Source: Tardibacter chloracetimidivorans (GTDB taxonomy: Bacteria; Pseudomonadota; Alphaproteobacteria; Sphingomonadales; Sphingomonadaceae). From it: a stretch of 63,065 nucleotides of DNA. The notes under the pieces are model-generated. The model did not search any database. It worked only from the letters and a program-made list of their open reading frames with translations, and had not been told where the DNA came from. A program made the translations under genes and the position numbers. Positions 51,364-59,861 of the stretch are shown here, piece after piece; positions within the stretch are counted from its first letter, which is position 1, and every line of letters begins with the position of its first letter. The DNA is taken from assembly GCF_001890385.1 (NCBI RefSeq), contig NZ_CP018224.1, forward strand, positions 1-63,065, given 5' to 3'.

Positions 51364-52356
51364 TCAGAGCCCTTCCAAGAACGCGAGGAGCTGATCGTCT
51401 GGTCGGAACCGACCCGACGGGGTTGGCGGAGCGGCGACGCGCGCGAGCGCTTTCTCTTTCATCCGCATGTCGGCGTGGATGTAGATTTGGGTGGTCTCGA
51501 CGTTCTCATGACCGAGCCAGAGGGCGATCACCGCTGGATCAACACCGTGGTGGAGCAGGTCCATCGCGTTGCTGTGACGTAGCGTATGTGGCGTAACCCG
51601 CTTCGCGCCGATGGTGGGGCATGTCCGCGCCGCCGTCAGGCAGTGTTTACGGACGAGATGCTCCAGCGCATCGCGGCTGAGCTGTTCTCCCCGGATCGAC
51701 GGGAACAGCGGCCTGCCTTCATCCTTATCGCTGCCGATCCATACAGCCAGCAGCTTGGCCGTCTCGCGGCGGAGCGGCGTGGCGCGCTCTTTGCGGCCTT
51801 TGCCCATGCAGCGGATGTGCGCGCCTGTCCCCAGTGCGACATCGCCGCATCTCAGGCCGACCAGCTCGGATGCGCGAAGGCCGGTCTGAACCGCGAGCAG
51901 CAACAGCGCATGATCGCGCCGTCCCGCCCAAGTCGAGCGATCCGGTGCTGCCAGCAACGCCGCCATCTCCTCGGCATCGAGGAACGTCACCGTGCGCTTC
52001 ACGTAGCGCTTGTTGGGCATCGCCAGCACGCGCTGGCAGTGCAGCAGCCAGGTCGGATCGGTCATCGCGACGAAGCGGAAGAACGACCGGATCGCGGCGA
52101 GCCGAGTATTTCGGCTTCGCGCGCTGTTCCCCCGCGCCGTTTCTGTATGGACGAGGAAGTTGGCGATCAGATCGGCGTCGATGTCATCGACCAACAGCTT
52201 GACCGGCGGCTTGCTAAGCTGAGCACTCGCATATCGAAGCAGCAGCCGGAACGTGTCGCGATATCCAGCGACCGTGTGACGGCTCGCTTCCAGCTGGGTG
52301 CAAAGCCGGTCGGTAAAGAAGCGCTGGATCAGCGCCGGCAAGGCGGTGGCGCTCAT
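51364..52356 (-). CDS. RIT tyrosine recombinase, third gene
   Basis: 330 aa from ATG 52356, overlapping the preceding stop (ATGA). Catalytic residues: TGLRASELVGLRCG (Arg), TPHTLRHSNAMDLL (His-x-x-Arg), WLGHENVETTQIYIHAD (His, Tyr). Complete XerC/D-like protein. Confidence 0.92.
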   Translation of the reverse strand: MSATALPALIQRFFTDRLCTQLEASRHTVAGYRDTFRLLLRYASAQLSKPPVKLLVDDIDADLIANFLVHTETARGNSARSRNTRLAAIRSFFRFVAMTDPTWLLHCQRVLAMPNKRYVKRTVTFLDAEEMAALLAAPDRSTWAGRRDHALLLLAVQTGLRASELVGLRCGDVALGTGAHIRCMGKGRKERATPLRRETAKLLAVWIGSDKDEGRPLFPSIRGEQLSRDALEHLVRKHCLTAARTCPTIGAKRVTPHTLRHSNAMDLLHHGVDPAVIALWLGHENVETTQIYIHADMRMKEKALARVAAPPTPSGRFRPDDQLLAFLEGL

Positions 52357-53294
52357 GATGCCATCTCCCCGCCGATCGCGGTGGCACGGGCCATCGCTAG
52401 ATCGAGCAGCTCCGGCACCGCTTCCAGATACCAGTATGTGTTGGAGGGGTTGGTATGACCCAGATAGGTCGTCAGCCGGATCATCTCGCGCGCCGGGTCT
52501 TTGCCGGTCCGATACCAGTTGATCATCGTGCGTACCGCGAAGGTGTGGCGCAGATCGTGGATGCGCGGCCCTCGGCCATGTCGCTGATACTGCTGGTGGG
52601 ATCGCAAGCCGATCCTCTGGCATGCCTGCGCGAAGTTATAGCGAGCCGAGCAGTCAGTGAGCCTCGTCGCCTTTTCGGTAACGAACATTGGGCTGGCCGG
52701 GTGACCGATCAACCGATCGCGCTCCCCGAGGTAGGTGACCAGCTTCGCGACGACGGTATGATCAAGCGGCAGCAGCCGCTCGCGACCGAGTTTCCCGCGT
52801 TTGACGCGCAGCACGCCGTGACCAACATCGATATCGTCCCGGGCGAGCGCCAGCGCCTCGCTAATCCTCAGGCCGGTGACCGCCACCAGCCCGAACAGTG
52901 TCGAGCAGGTCAGCCCACGAAGGCCATAAATGGATGGCAGCTCGCTGGCGGCTGCGATGATCGCACCGACCTCGGCATCGCTGTAAATGTGCGGACGCGG
53001 TCGCTTCGACGAGTCTGGCAGCAGGCCTTGCGGGGGCACCTCGTTGGCAGGATCGAAGCCGCTCAACCACTGTGCGAACAGGCGTACAACGCAGAGCCTC
53101 GCGGCGCGCGTCGAGCTAGTCGCTTCCGCCAGCGATGCGTGCCAACGCAGGAACAGTGCCGTGTCGACATAGGTCGCACCTTCAGCGTCGGCGTAGCGGG
53201 TAAAGCGGCGGAGGATGCGCTCGGCGGTTCGCAGGTCGTAGCCAAGCTTGCGACGAACGCTCAGATAGCGGTCGAGCTGAGTCGAGAGGCTCAT
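52353..53294 (-). CDS. RIT tyrosine recombinase, second gene
   Basis: 313 aa. TGLRISEALALARDD, RIHDLRHTFAVRTMINWY, and TTYLGHTNPSNTYWYLE supply the catalytic Arg, His-x-x-Arg, His and Tyr. Overlaps both neighbours by 4 bp, so the three are made from one transcript by coupled translation. Confidence 0.92.
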   Translation of the reverse strand: MSLSTQLDRYLSVRRKLGYDLRTAERILRRFTRYADAEGATYVDTALFLRWHASLAEATSSTRAARLCVVRLFAQWLSGFDPANEVPPQGLLPDSSKRPRPHIYSDAEVGAIIAAASELPSIYGLRGLTCSTLFGLVAVTGLRISEALALARDDIDVGHGVLRVKRGKLGRERLLPLDHTVVAKLVTYLGERDRLIGHPASPMFVTEKATRLTDCSARYNFAQACQRIGLRSHQQYQRHGRGPRIHDLRHTFAVRTMINWYRTGKDPAREMIRLTTYLGHTNPSNTYWYLEAVPELLDLAMARATAIGGEMAS

Positions 53295-54223
53295 TGCACG
53301 CCTCCCTTCACGGGCCAGGGCATCGCGACAGACCGCAGGCCGTCGATATCGAGCCGGGCATATATCATCGTCGAAGAGCGCGAGCGGTGGCGCAGCACGT
53401 CGCCCACTTCGTCGAGCGACGCACCCGCGTTCACCAGCTGGGTCGCAAGGCTATGACGCAGCAGGTGCGATCCCACATAGGGCGTCACCGGCTTTTGCCC
53501 GGTCGCCTTGAGCGCCTCCTTGAGGATGGAGTTGACGATCTGCCCGTTCGCAAACGGGCGATATGGCGCGCGCTGCGCCACGAACAGGGTTCGGCTCGCC
53601 GTAGGGCCACGCTCAGTGCGGAGATAGGAACTCAGCGCGTCACCCACCTCTGGCGAGATGGGCAGGCGGTCATGGAGCTGGCCCTTGCCGCGCACCACCA
53701 GCTCGCCGGCACGCCAGTCGATATCGTCGAGCTGGATTGCGATGACCTCGACCGCGCGCAAGCCGAGCCGCGCCATGATCAGCAGCATCGCATAGTCGCG
53801 TGCGCCGTATCGGGGATTGTCGCGCGCCGAAGCGAGCACCGCTTCAACGCCCTCTGGCGCGAGGTGCCGAGGGAGGCGCGCATCCCATCGTTTCGCCGTC
53901 TTAGGAAGGCTCAGCGACAGATTGGTCGCCGTCAGGGCGCGCCCGAACAGATATTGCAGGAAGGTGCGAACATGCGTCGCGACCGTCTTGTCGCGTCGGC
54001 CAGTTGTCAGGACATGCTCGATGAAGCCGATGACGTCGGCAGGTCGAAGCCTCGCCAGATAAAGTGCGCCCTCGCCGAAGCGATGGTCGAGGAACCGATG
54101 GGCGAACCTCAGCGTGTGATAGATCGTCCGCGGGCTCAGGCCACGCTGCTTGATGAGATAATCCTCAAAGTCGGTCAGCAGCGCCGCCCGCTTAATCTCC
54201 GCCTCGTTCAAAATGTCCGTCAT
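53291..54223 (-). CDS. RIT tyrosine recombinase, first gene
   Basis: 310 aa from MTDILNEAEIKRAALL (54223); the open frame continues to 54286 without a better start. RLGLRAVEVIAIQLDD (Arg), GSHLLRHSLATQLVN (His-x-x-Arg), VLRHRSRSSTMIYARLD (Tyr; HR in place of GH). First gene of the trio. Confidence 0.9.
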   Translation of the reverse strand: MTDILNEAEIKRAALLTDFEDYLIKQRGLSPRTIYHTLRFAHRFLDHRFGEGALYLARLRPADVIGFIEHVLTTGRRDKTVATHVRTFLQYLFGRALTATNLSLSLPKTAKRWDARLPRHLAPEGVEAVLASARDNPRYGARDYAMLLIMARLGLRAVEVIAIQLDDIDWRAGELVVRGKGQLHDRLPISPEVGDALSSYLRTERGPTASRTLFVAQRAPYRPFANGQIVNSILKEALKATGQKPVTPYVGSHLLRHSLATQLVNAGASLDEVGDVLRHRSRSSTMIYARLDIDGLRSVAMPWPVKGGVQ

Positions 54224-54314
54224 GATCTTGATGCTCCAGATTGTTGGAGCGTCGAAGATTATGCCGAACAGGCCTCGCGCGATCATGCTGCCAACCGCGC
54301 CATTTCGACGCCAT

Positions 54315-54341
54315 GCGGCATAATCCGGGTCGCGGCATTAT
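54315..54341. repeat. RIT terminal inverted repeat, right
   Basis: 27 bp, reverse complement of 51280..51306; it abuts GCCC (54342..54345) and the traC codons for HELG. Confidence 0.9.
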
Positions 54342-54345
54342 GCCC
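54342..54345. repeat. GCCC target duplication, right side of the RIT element
   Basis: Second copy of GCCC (51250..51253). Uninterrupted traC would read CACGAGCTGGGGCACTGG here. Confidence 0.75.
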
Positions 54346-54966
54346 CAGCTCGTGCAGCGCCGTGGCGTAGAACCGATCCGCGCTCGGAAACTGGCTCCGC
54401 AACGGCAAGGTGATGCTGTCGGTCGAAGGCCGATAATAGGCGCGGTCGCCCGCTTCCTCGGTGATTTTCGCGCCCGACGCCCGCAAGATGGCCTCGGCCC
54501 GCTCCACCGGATTCCATTCGTGCGTAGTGGTGACGATCGGGGCAAGCCCGTCGATCTGCTCGGCGTTGAACACCACGGCATAAAACGCACGGGGCCGCTC
54601 AAGCTCGACCTTCTCTTTCCTCTGGCGACCCTCGGCATCCAGAACGGGCTTACCGCTCTCGTCCCGAACTACCCGCTCCTCCTCGAACTGCCAGTATTGG
54701 ACAAGGGAGCCTTTCTCGCCCTTCCGCACCTGTGCGCCTTGGGCTGCGGCCTGCTTGTATGTCAGCCAGCGATTATCAGCCCGGCCCTCGGACATGAGAT
54801 TGAGGACATTGACGCCGCGATAGCGTTTCCCCGTGGTGGGGTTGAACGGCAACCCGCTGCTGCCCGTCGCCTCCCAAGGCTTTTGCCAAGGGGCGGTGCC
54901 CTGCTTCAACTGCTCTATCAGCTTGTCGGCAACGCGCTGGTGAAAAGGTATCTTGCCCTCGGCCAT
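54346..54966 (-). pseudogene. traC: TraC primase, 5' part of the interrupted gene
   Basis: 207 codons from ATG 54966: PFHQRVADKLIEQLKQGTAP, PFNPTTGKRYRGVNVLNLMS, QGAQVRKGEKGSLVQYWQFE, and YATALHELGH, the zinc motif where the RIT element cuts. N-terminal ArdC-like (DUF1738) domain of a TraC-type primase. Followed by RIT sequence that closes the frame at 54283. A truncated ArdC-like protein could still be made. Confidence 0.9.
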
Positions 54967-54984
54967 ATCCTCGCCTCCTCCCGA

Positions 54985-55236
54985 TTAGTCGGCGTTGCGC
55001 GCTGCCGCGATCAATTCGCCGCGTCCCGTGGCGATCGGCTCCGCGTCACCATCAAGCCCTTCCTCGGCCTCGCGCGCGTCGGCCTCGCTCATGGCATCCT
55101 CAACAAAGGCCCCCGCCCGCTCCGCCTCCTCCGGGTCGAACTCCACAACCGCGCCGGGAGTCTCGGCGTCGGCAAGTTTGCGCGTCACCAGCTCGTCAAG
55201 GGTGGGCACGTCCTGCGCATTGGGTTGATCCGTCAT
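54985..55236 (-). CDS. traD: TraD-position small acidic protein
   Basis: 83 aa from [16 protein letters not shown] (55236). Strongly acidic ([20 protein letters not shown]). It lies between traE and traC as traD does in RP4 and overlaps the traE end by 4 bp. RK2 TraD is longer (about 129 aa) and its role is not known, so the name rests on position. Confidence 0.65.
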   Translation of the reverse strand: MTDQPNAQDVPTLDELVTRKLADAETPGAVVEFDPEEAERAGAFVEDAMSEADAREAEEGLDGDAEPIATGRGELIAAARNAD

Positions 55237-57413
55237 GCTCGTTCTCCTTTGCTGAAATCGGGCTGTCCCTTGTTGTCGAAATAGGTCTGTTTGCAGCCGG
55301 GATAGGCGCTGCAACTCCACCAGAAGGCCCCCTTCTTTTTCGCGGAAGGACGCCGCACTAGGCCAGCGCCGCACGCTTGGCATTTGTGCTGCTGCGACGG
55401 CACGGGCGCGGGAGCCTTCACCAGCTCCGGCTTGCCCGCCTTGTCATTGGCGGTGAATTTACAGCCGTCGGCATAGCCGGTGCAGGACCAAAAATAGCCC
55501 TTGCTCCCTTTGATCCGGCGCAGCGGCTTGGAACATGACGGGCAAGGCGGCGCGTCGATCGCTATGGCAAGGCCCTGCTCTTTCACCCGCGCGACCTCGC
55601 GGCCGACATAATCGGCCAGTCCGCGAACGAATGTCATGGCATCGCTCTTGCCCTCGGCAATCGCGCGCTGCTGTTCGTGCCAAATGGCGGTCATGTCGGG
55701 AAATTTCGCCTGATCCGGCAAGGCGTCATAGAAGCCGCGCGCCTGCGGGGAGCTGACGATATTCTTGCCCTTCTCGATCAAAAAGCCGCGATCGAAAAGC
55801 GTGGCTATGATGCTGTCGCGGGTCGCCGGGGTTCCAATTCCGCCATGCTCGCCCGCCTTCCCCTTGTCCTTCTCGATCAGGAGTTTCCTAAGCCGCTCGT
55901 CCCGAACATATTTGGCCACCCGCGTTAGGTCGGTCAAAAGCGTGGCCATCGTATAGAGCGGCTTGGGCTTGGTTTCCTGCTGGTCGGCGCTGGCGGAAAG
56001 GCATTGCCCGGCCATGCCCGACGCGATCGAACGCAAATCGGCCGCAAGGGTGTCCTCGTCCTCGGCAATGTCCTCATTGCCTACATCGTTCTTATAGAGA
56101 ACCGTCCAACCCGGCTTGGTCACAACCTTGCCCCGCGCGGCAAAGGCGTGACCCGCAACCTCTATCTCGATTTCGGTCTGGTCATATTGGTTCGCGGGCC
56201 AGAACTGCGCGACATAGGCGCGCGCGATCAGCATATAGATTCGCTGCTCCGGCTCTGTCAGCGCGGCAAAATCGGCCGTGGCTTCGGTCGGAATGATGGC
56301 GTGATGCGCGGAAACCTTCTGCGAGTTGAAGGCCCGGCTTTTTATCGCCGGGTCCGCGCGCTGCGCGATCGCCGCCAGCATCGGGACCGTCGCGGCGACG
56401 GCCGCCAGCACGCCGGGGGCGTCCGCGTGCTGCTCATCACTCAAATATTCGCTGTCGCTGCGGTTGTAGGTGATAAGGCGATGCTTCTCCCGCAACGCCT
56501 GCGTAATGTCCTTCACCTGATTGGGCTTATAGCCGAATTTCCGTGCGGCATCGGTTTGCAGCTTCAAGAGGTTGTAGGGCAGCGGCGGCGCTGCCTCTTT
56601 CGCCGTGGTCTTGGCGCTGGCGATGCGAGCCGGTTGCCCCTGCACCGCCCCGGCTACCGCCGTCGCAAAATTGCGGTCGATCAAGCGGCGCTGCTCATCA
56701 ACCGGGTCGCCCTCCCCGATCTGGTAGCGCGCGGGAAAGGTCAGCCCGGCGAAACTGAACTGGCCCGAAACCGTGTAATAATAGCTCTTGGTGTGCGCCT
56801 CAAAATCGCGGTCACGGCGGACGACAAGGCCCAAGATAGGGGTCTGCACGCGGCCGACGCTAAGAACGCCCTGAAACCCCCGCGCCTGCGCCGCGAGGGT
56901 ATAGGCGCGGGTCATGTTCACGCCATAGAGCAAGTCGCCCACGCTGCGCGCCTCGGCCGATGCGGACAACCCGGCAAATTCACGGTTATCCCGCATGGAC
57001 GCCAAGGCCCGCTGCACAACCTTTAGATTGTTGTCATTGATTAGCAGGCGTTGGACCGGCAACCGGCTCCCGGCCCATTGCAGAATCTCGTCAACAATAA
57101 GCTGGCCCTCATCGTCGGGGTCGCCCGCGTGAATGACGCTCCGCGCCGATTTGAGAAGTTTGCCGATCGTGCGGAGCTGGGCGCTCGTCTTGGCGACGGG
57201 CCGCTTTTCCCACGGGATGAAGCTGATCGGCAGCGCGGCCATGTTCCACGGGTCTTGCGGGTCCACCAGCTCAAGCATGTGGCCGATCGCCCATGTCACA
57301 TAATGACGGCCGCAATCTATGAAGCCGTCTTGTCGCGCCCCTCCCCCAAGGCCCTCGGCAATGGCCCGCGCGAGTTCGGGCTTTTCAGCAATGACAATGA
57401 TCTCCCCGCTCAT
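55233..57413 (-). CDS. traE: TraE, type IA DNA topoisomerase (topoisomerase III-like)
   Basis: 726 aa (RK2 TraE 737). TOPRIM domain with [20 protein letters not shown] and [36 protein letters not shown]; catalytic Tyr in [32 protein letters not shown] and [10 protein letters not shown]. The C-terminus has two four-Cys zinc fingers ([10 protein letters not shown]...; [11 protein letters not shown]...). Removes supercoils or links during transfer. Confidence 0.95.
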   Translation of the reverse strand: MSGEIIVIAEKPELARAIAEGLGGGARQDGFIDCGRHYVTWAIGHMLELVDPQDPWNMAALPISFIPWEKRPVAKTSAQLRTIGKLLKSARSVIHAGDPDDEGQLIVDEILQWAGSRLPVQRLLINDNNLKVVQRALASMRDNREFAGLSASAEARSVGDLLYGVNMTRAYTLAAQARGFQGVLSVGRVQTPILGLVVRRDRDFEAHTKSYYYTVSGQFSFAGLTFPARYQIGEGDPVDEQRRLIDRNFATAVAGAVQGQPARIASAKTTAKEAAPPLPYNLLKLQTDAARKFGYKPNQVKDITQALREKHRLITYNRSDSEYLSDEQHADAPGVLAAVAATVPMLAAIAQRADPAIKSRAFNSQKVSAHHAIIPTEATADFAALTEPEQRIYMLIARAYVAQFWPANQYDQTEIEIEVAGHAFAARGKVVTKPGWTVLYKNDVGNEDIAEDEDTLAADLRSIASGMAGQCLSASADQQETKPKPLYTMATLLTDLTRVAKYVRDERLRKLLIEKDKGKAGEHGGIGTPATRDSIIATLFDRGFLIEKGKNIVSSPQARGFYDALPDQAKFPDMTAIWHEQQRAIAEGKSDAMTFVRGLADYVGREVARVKEQGLAIAIDAPPCPSCSKPLRRIKGSKGYFWSCTGYADGCKFTANDKAGKPELVKAPAPVPSQQHKCQACGAGLVRRPSAKKKGAFWWSCSAYPGCKQTYFDNKGQPDFSKGERA

Positions 57414-57417
57414 GCCG

Positions 57418-57951
57418 TCACCACGTCACTACGGGTTTGATAGGGGCGGTCACTTGCCGCGCGCTGATCGGCCCGAAATAGCGGCCGTCGAAAGAGGCCG
57501 CGCCATCGCCAAGGACAAGGATTTCCCCGTCGCCTAGCGTCCAATCGGCATTGAGCCGGGGCAAGGCCCGCCCTGCCCCATCGGCAAGTTGCGGGGCGCT
57601 GTCGGGGACAAGGCGGCCGTTGATCCGCACGCCCTGCCCGCCAATCTGAACGCGGTCGCCTTTAGCGGCTAAAATCCGCTTCATCATTTCATAGCTTCCG
57701 CTGGGGCAGTCGCCGGGTTCGATGTAGCGCCTACGCAACGCCTCCAAAAAGGGCGGCGCTGCGGGCGGACAGAACGCCACAAGATCGCCCTTTTGCGCGG
57801 TCCCGCCCGTCGCCCGATAGACGCCTAGCGGGATGCTCGGCGTAGCGTTGAAGCGAAGGCCCGCCGCCTTCGCGCCAAGCATGGCGATCATGGCCCCCGC
57901 CACGCCACAAACCGCATAGCGGCTGACCTTGGCGAAGCTCGGCCGCTTCAT
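57418..57951 (-). CDS. traF: TraF, signal-peptidase-like maturation protease
   Basis: 177 aa (RP4 TraF 178). One N-terminal membrane segment, NATPSIPLGVYRATGG with the catalytic Ser, MMKRILAAKGDRVQIGG with the catalytic Lys, and DGEILVLGDGAASFDGRYFG. In RP4 TraF makes the TrbC pilin circular. The codons for R-I-L-A-A-K are part of KorB operator copy 6. ATGA overlap with traG. Confidence 0.93.
   Translation of the reverse strand: MKRPSFAKVSRYAVCGVAGAMIAMLGAKAAGLRFNATPSIPLGVYRATGGTAQKGDLVAFCPPAAPPFLEALRRRYIEPGDCPSGSYEMMKRILAAKGDRVQIGGQGVRINGRLVPDSAPQLADGAGRALPRLNADWTLGDGEILVLGDGAASFDGRYFGPISARQVTAPIKPVVTW
57661..57673. promoter_or_regulatory. KorB-type operator OB (copy 6), inside traF
   Basis: TTTAGCGGCTAAA, exact 13-bp match to the KorB consensus, in the codons of the TraF catalytic-Lys region. 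Confidence 0.75.
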
Positions 57952-59840
57952 AGTTTGATCCTCCGGCCCCCTTCGGGCGGCTTCGGCGCTTGATTGCCCC
58001 TGATCGTGTCGCTCCGATCCGGCGCGGGAATCTTGGCGCGGGCACTAAAGGTCGGGTCTTGGAAATAGAGGGGCTGACGGCCGTAGATCATGGGATAGCC
58101 TGCGACATAAATCAGCATGTCGCCCGCTTCCGAAATATCTCCGTCCGGGGTCTTCTTCGGCCCCGGCATCCTCATACACTCATCCGGCGTCAAAAGCGGG
58201 CGCTGGGTTTCCTGCACGGTCTTGGACACGGTGCCACCAAAGAACCCCCCGCCCCCGCGTCCCGTGCTTTTGGTGATTTGCTCTTTAAGAACGGTGGTCT
58301 GGCCGGTGAGTTTGGAAAGATGCTCGGCCGTCTCAACGCGGTTGGGCGGATAGGCGTTCTGGATATGAGCATTGGAGGTTATCAGCTCATCCGGCCCATA
58401 GCCGGTTTCCCGGCTCCTAAGCTGGTTGGTGTCCTGACAAATGAGATAGAATTTCAGGCCGTAGCCTGCGGCGAACGCCAAGGACTCCTGAATGATTCCA
58501 AGTTTCCCAAGGCTGGGAAACTCATCAATCATAAATAGCGCGCGGTGCTTGTAGCTCTGAACCACCCGGCCCTCCTCGAACTCCTGCTTGGGCGCGAGGA
58601 TACGCACCATCATGTTGAGCATGACGCGGACAAGCGGGCGCAGTCGGTCCTTATCCGTGGGCTGGGTGATGATGTAGAGGCTAACCGGCCTCTCGCTGTT
58701 CATCAGGTCACGAATGAGAAAATCGGAAGTGGCGGTATTCGCGGCCACAACCGGGTCTTGATATAATTCTAGATAGCTCTGCGCGGTCGATAGAACCGAT
58801 CCGCCCTCATCATCGGGACGATTGAGCTGGGCGCGCGCGGCTTTGCCGACAACGGGATGATTTTTGCCGCCCGGCAAATGGCCGAACGTAAGCATTTCCT
58901 CCCAAACTTCCTGCGCGGGCCGAACCGGATCGGCCAACACGGCATCCACTTCGGCCAAGGTCGCCGCGTTGCCGCCATGCTTGGCTTTGTAGATGACATG
59001 CAGGATCACGCCTACCAGAAGCGCCCGCGAGGTCTTTTGCCAGTGGCTTTCGACCCCCTTCCCGTCCGGGTCCACTATCAGCGTAGCGAGATTCTGAACG
59101 TCTGCGACTTCGTTGTCAGTCCCTACCCTGATTTCGTCCAGCGGGTTCCAGTGGGCGGAGCCGCGCGAGCTGGCCGGTTCAAATCGCATGACGATCTGGT
59201 TGGCGTGTTGCTTCCTCCAACCGGCGGTCAACGCCCATAGCTCGCCCTTCAAATCGGTGATGACGGCGCTATGCGGCCACGAAAGCAGCGTCGGGATGAC
59301 AAGGCCCACGCCCTTCCCCGATCGGGTCGGGGCATAGGTAAGGCAATGCTCCGGGCCGGAATGGCGTAGATAGACCGTCTTCCCGTTCTTCTCCTGATAA
59401 GCGCCAATATAGACCCCATCATTTTCAACGAGGCTGGCCGCGCGAATGTCCTCCATGTCGGCCCAGCGGGCCGATCCATGCAGATAGGCATTGCCCTTCC
59501 CGGCGTTCGATTTCGCCAGTTTGACAGCGGCGGTTATCAGGACGCCCACGCCGAAAACCACGGTGCCCACGCCCACGGCTTGCCCGAAGGCGGGTTTCAG
59601 CGCCGGAACCTCGCTCCATTTGCTGAACCATTGCAGGAAACGCCACGGGGCATAGATATGGCCCGCACTCGGCCCCAAGGTTGCCTGATAGGCCATCTGG
59701 TGCGCGAACATCTGCGTTGCGCTCCATAAGCCTCCAAGGGCGGAACCGGACACAAGGGCCGCCAGCAACGGACGATTATCGCCCTTGCTTCCGCGCTCCC
59801 GCACTTGCGGCCCGATGGCTGTATTGCGCTTCTTTGCCAT
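57948..59840 (-). CDS. traG: TraG, VirD4-type coupling protein
   Basis: 630 aa (RK2 TraG 637). Two N-terminal membrane segments (LLAALVSGSALGGLWSATQM; GVGTVVFGVGVLITAAVKLA), Walker A APTRSGKGVGLVIPTLLSWP, Walker B RALFMIDEFPSLGKLG, and YGPDELITSNAHIQNAYPPN. Inner-membrane hexamer that hands the relaxase-DNA complex to the pore. 21 bp after the traI stop. Confidence 0.95.
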   Translation of the reverse strand: MAKKRNTAIGPQVRERGSKGDNRPLLAALVSGSALGGLWSATQMFAHQMAYQATLGPSAGHIYAPWRFLQWFSKWSEVPALKPAFGQAVGVGTVVFGVGVLITAAVKLAKSNAGKGNAYLHGSARWADMEDIRAASLVENDGVYIGAYQEKNGKTVYLRHSGPEHCLTYAPTRSGKGVGLVIPTLLSWPHSAVITDLKGELWALTAGWRKQHANQIVMRFEPASSRGSAHWNPLDEIRVGTDNEVADVQNLATLIVDPDGKGVESHWQKTSRALLVGVILHVIYKAKHGGNAATLAEVDAVLADPVRPAQEVWEEMLTFGHLPGGKNHPVVGKAARAQLNRPDDEGGSVLSTAQSYLELYQDPVVAANTATSDFLIRDLMNSERPVSLYIITQPTDKDRLRPLVRVMLNMMVRILAPKQEFEEGRVVQSYKHRALFMIDEFPSLGKLGIIQESLAFAAGYGLKFYLICQDTNQLRSRETGYGPDELITSNAHIQNAYPPNRVETAEHLSKLTGQTTVLKEQITKSTGRGGGGFFGGTVSKTVQETQRPLLTPDECMRMPGPKKTPDGDISEAGDMLIYVAGYPMIYGRQPLYFQDPTFSARAKIPAPDRSDTIRGNQAPKPPEGGRRIKL

Positions 59841-59861
59841 GCTTTGCCCTTCTCGCGGCCG

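Larger units (their letters stand above)
51254..54341 (-). mobile_element. RIT element (recombinase in trio), 3,088 bp
   Basis: Three overlapping tyrosine recombinase genes of 310-330 aa on the minus strand, flanked by 27-bp perfect inverted repeats at 51280..51306 and 54315..54341 (ATAATGCCGCGACCCGGATT...). The left end has 26 more bases outside the repeat, including the palindrome at 51255..51274. The host gene is traC and the 4-bp GCCC is duplicated. This is the build described for RIT elements. Confidence 0.9.
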
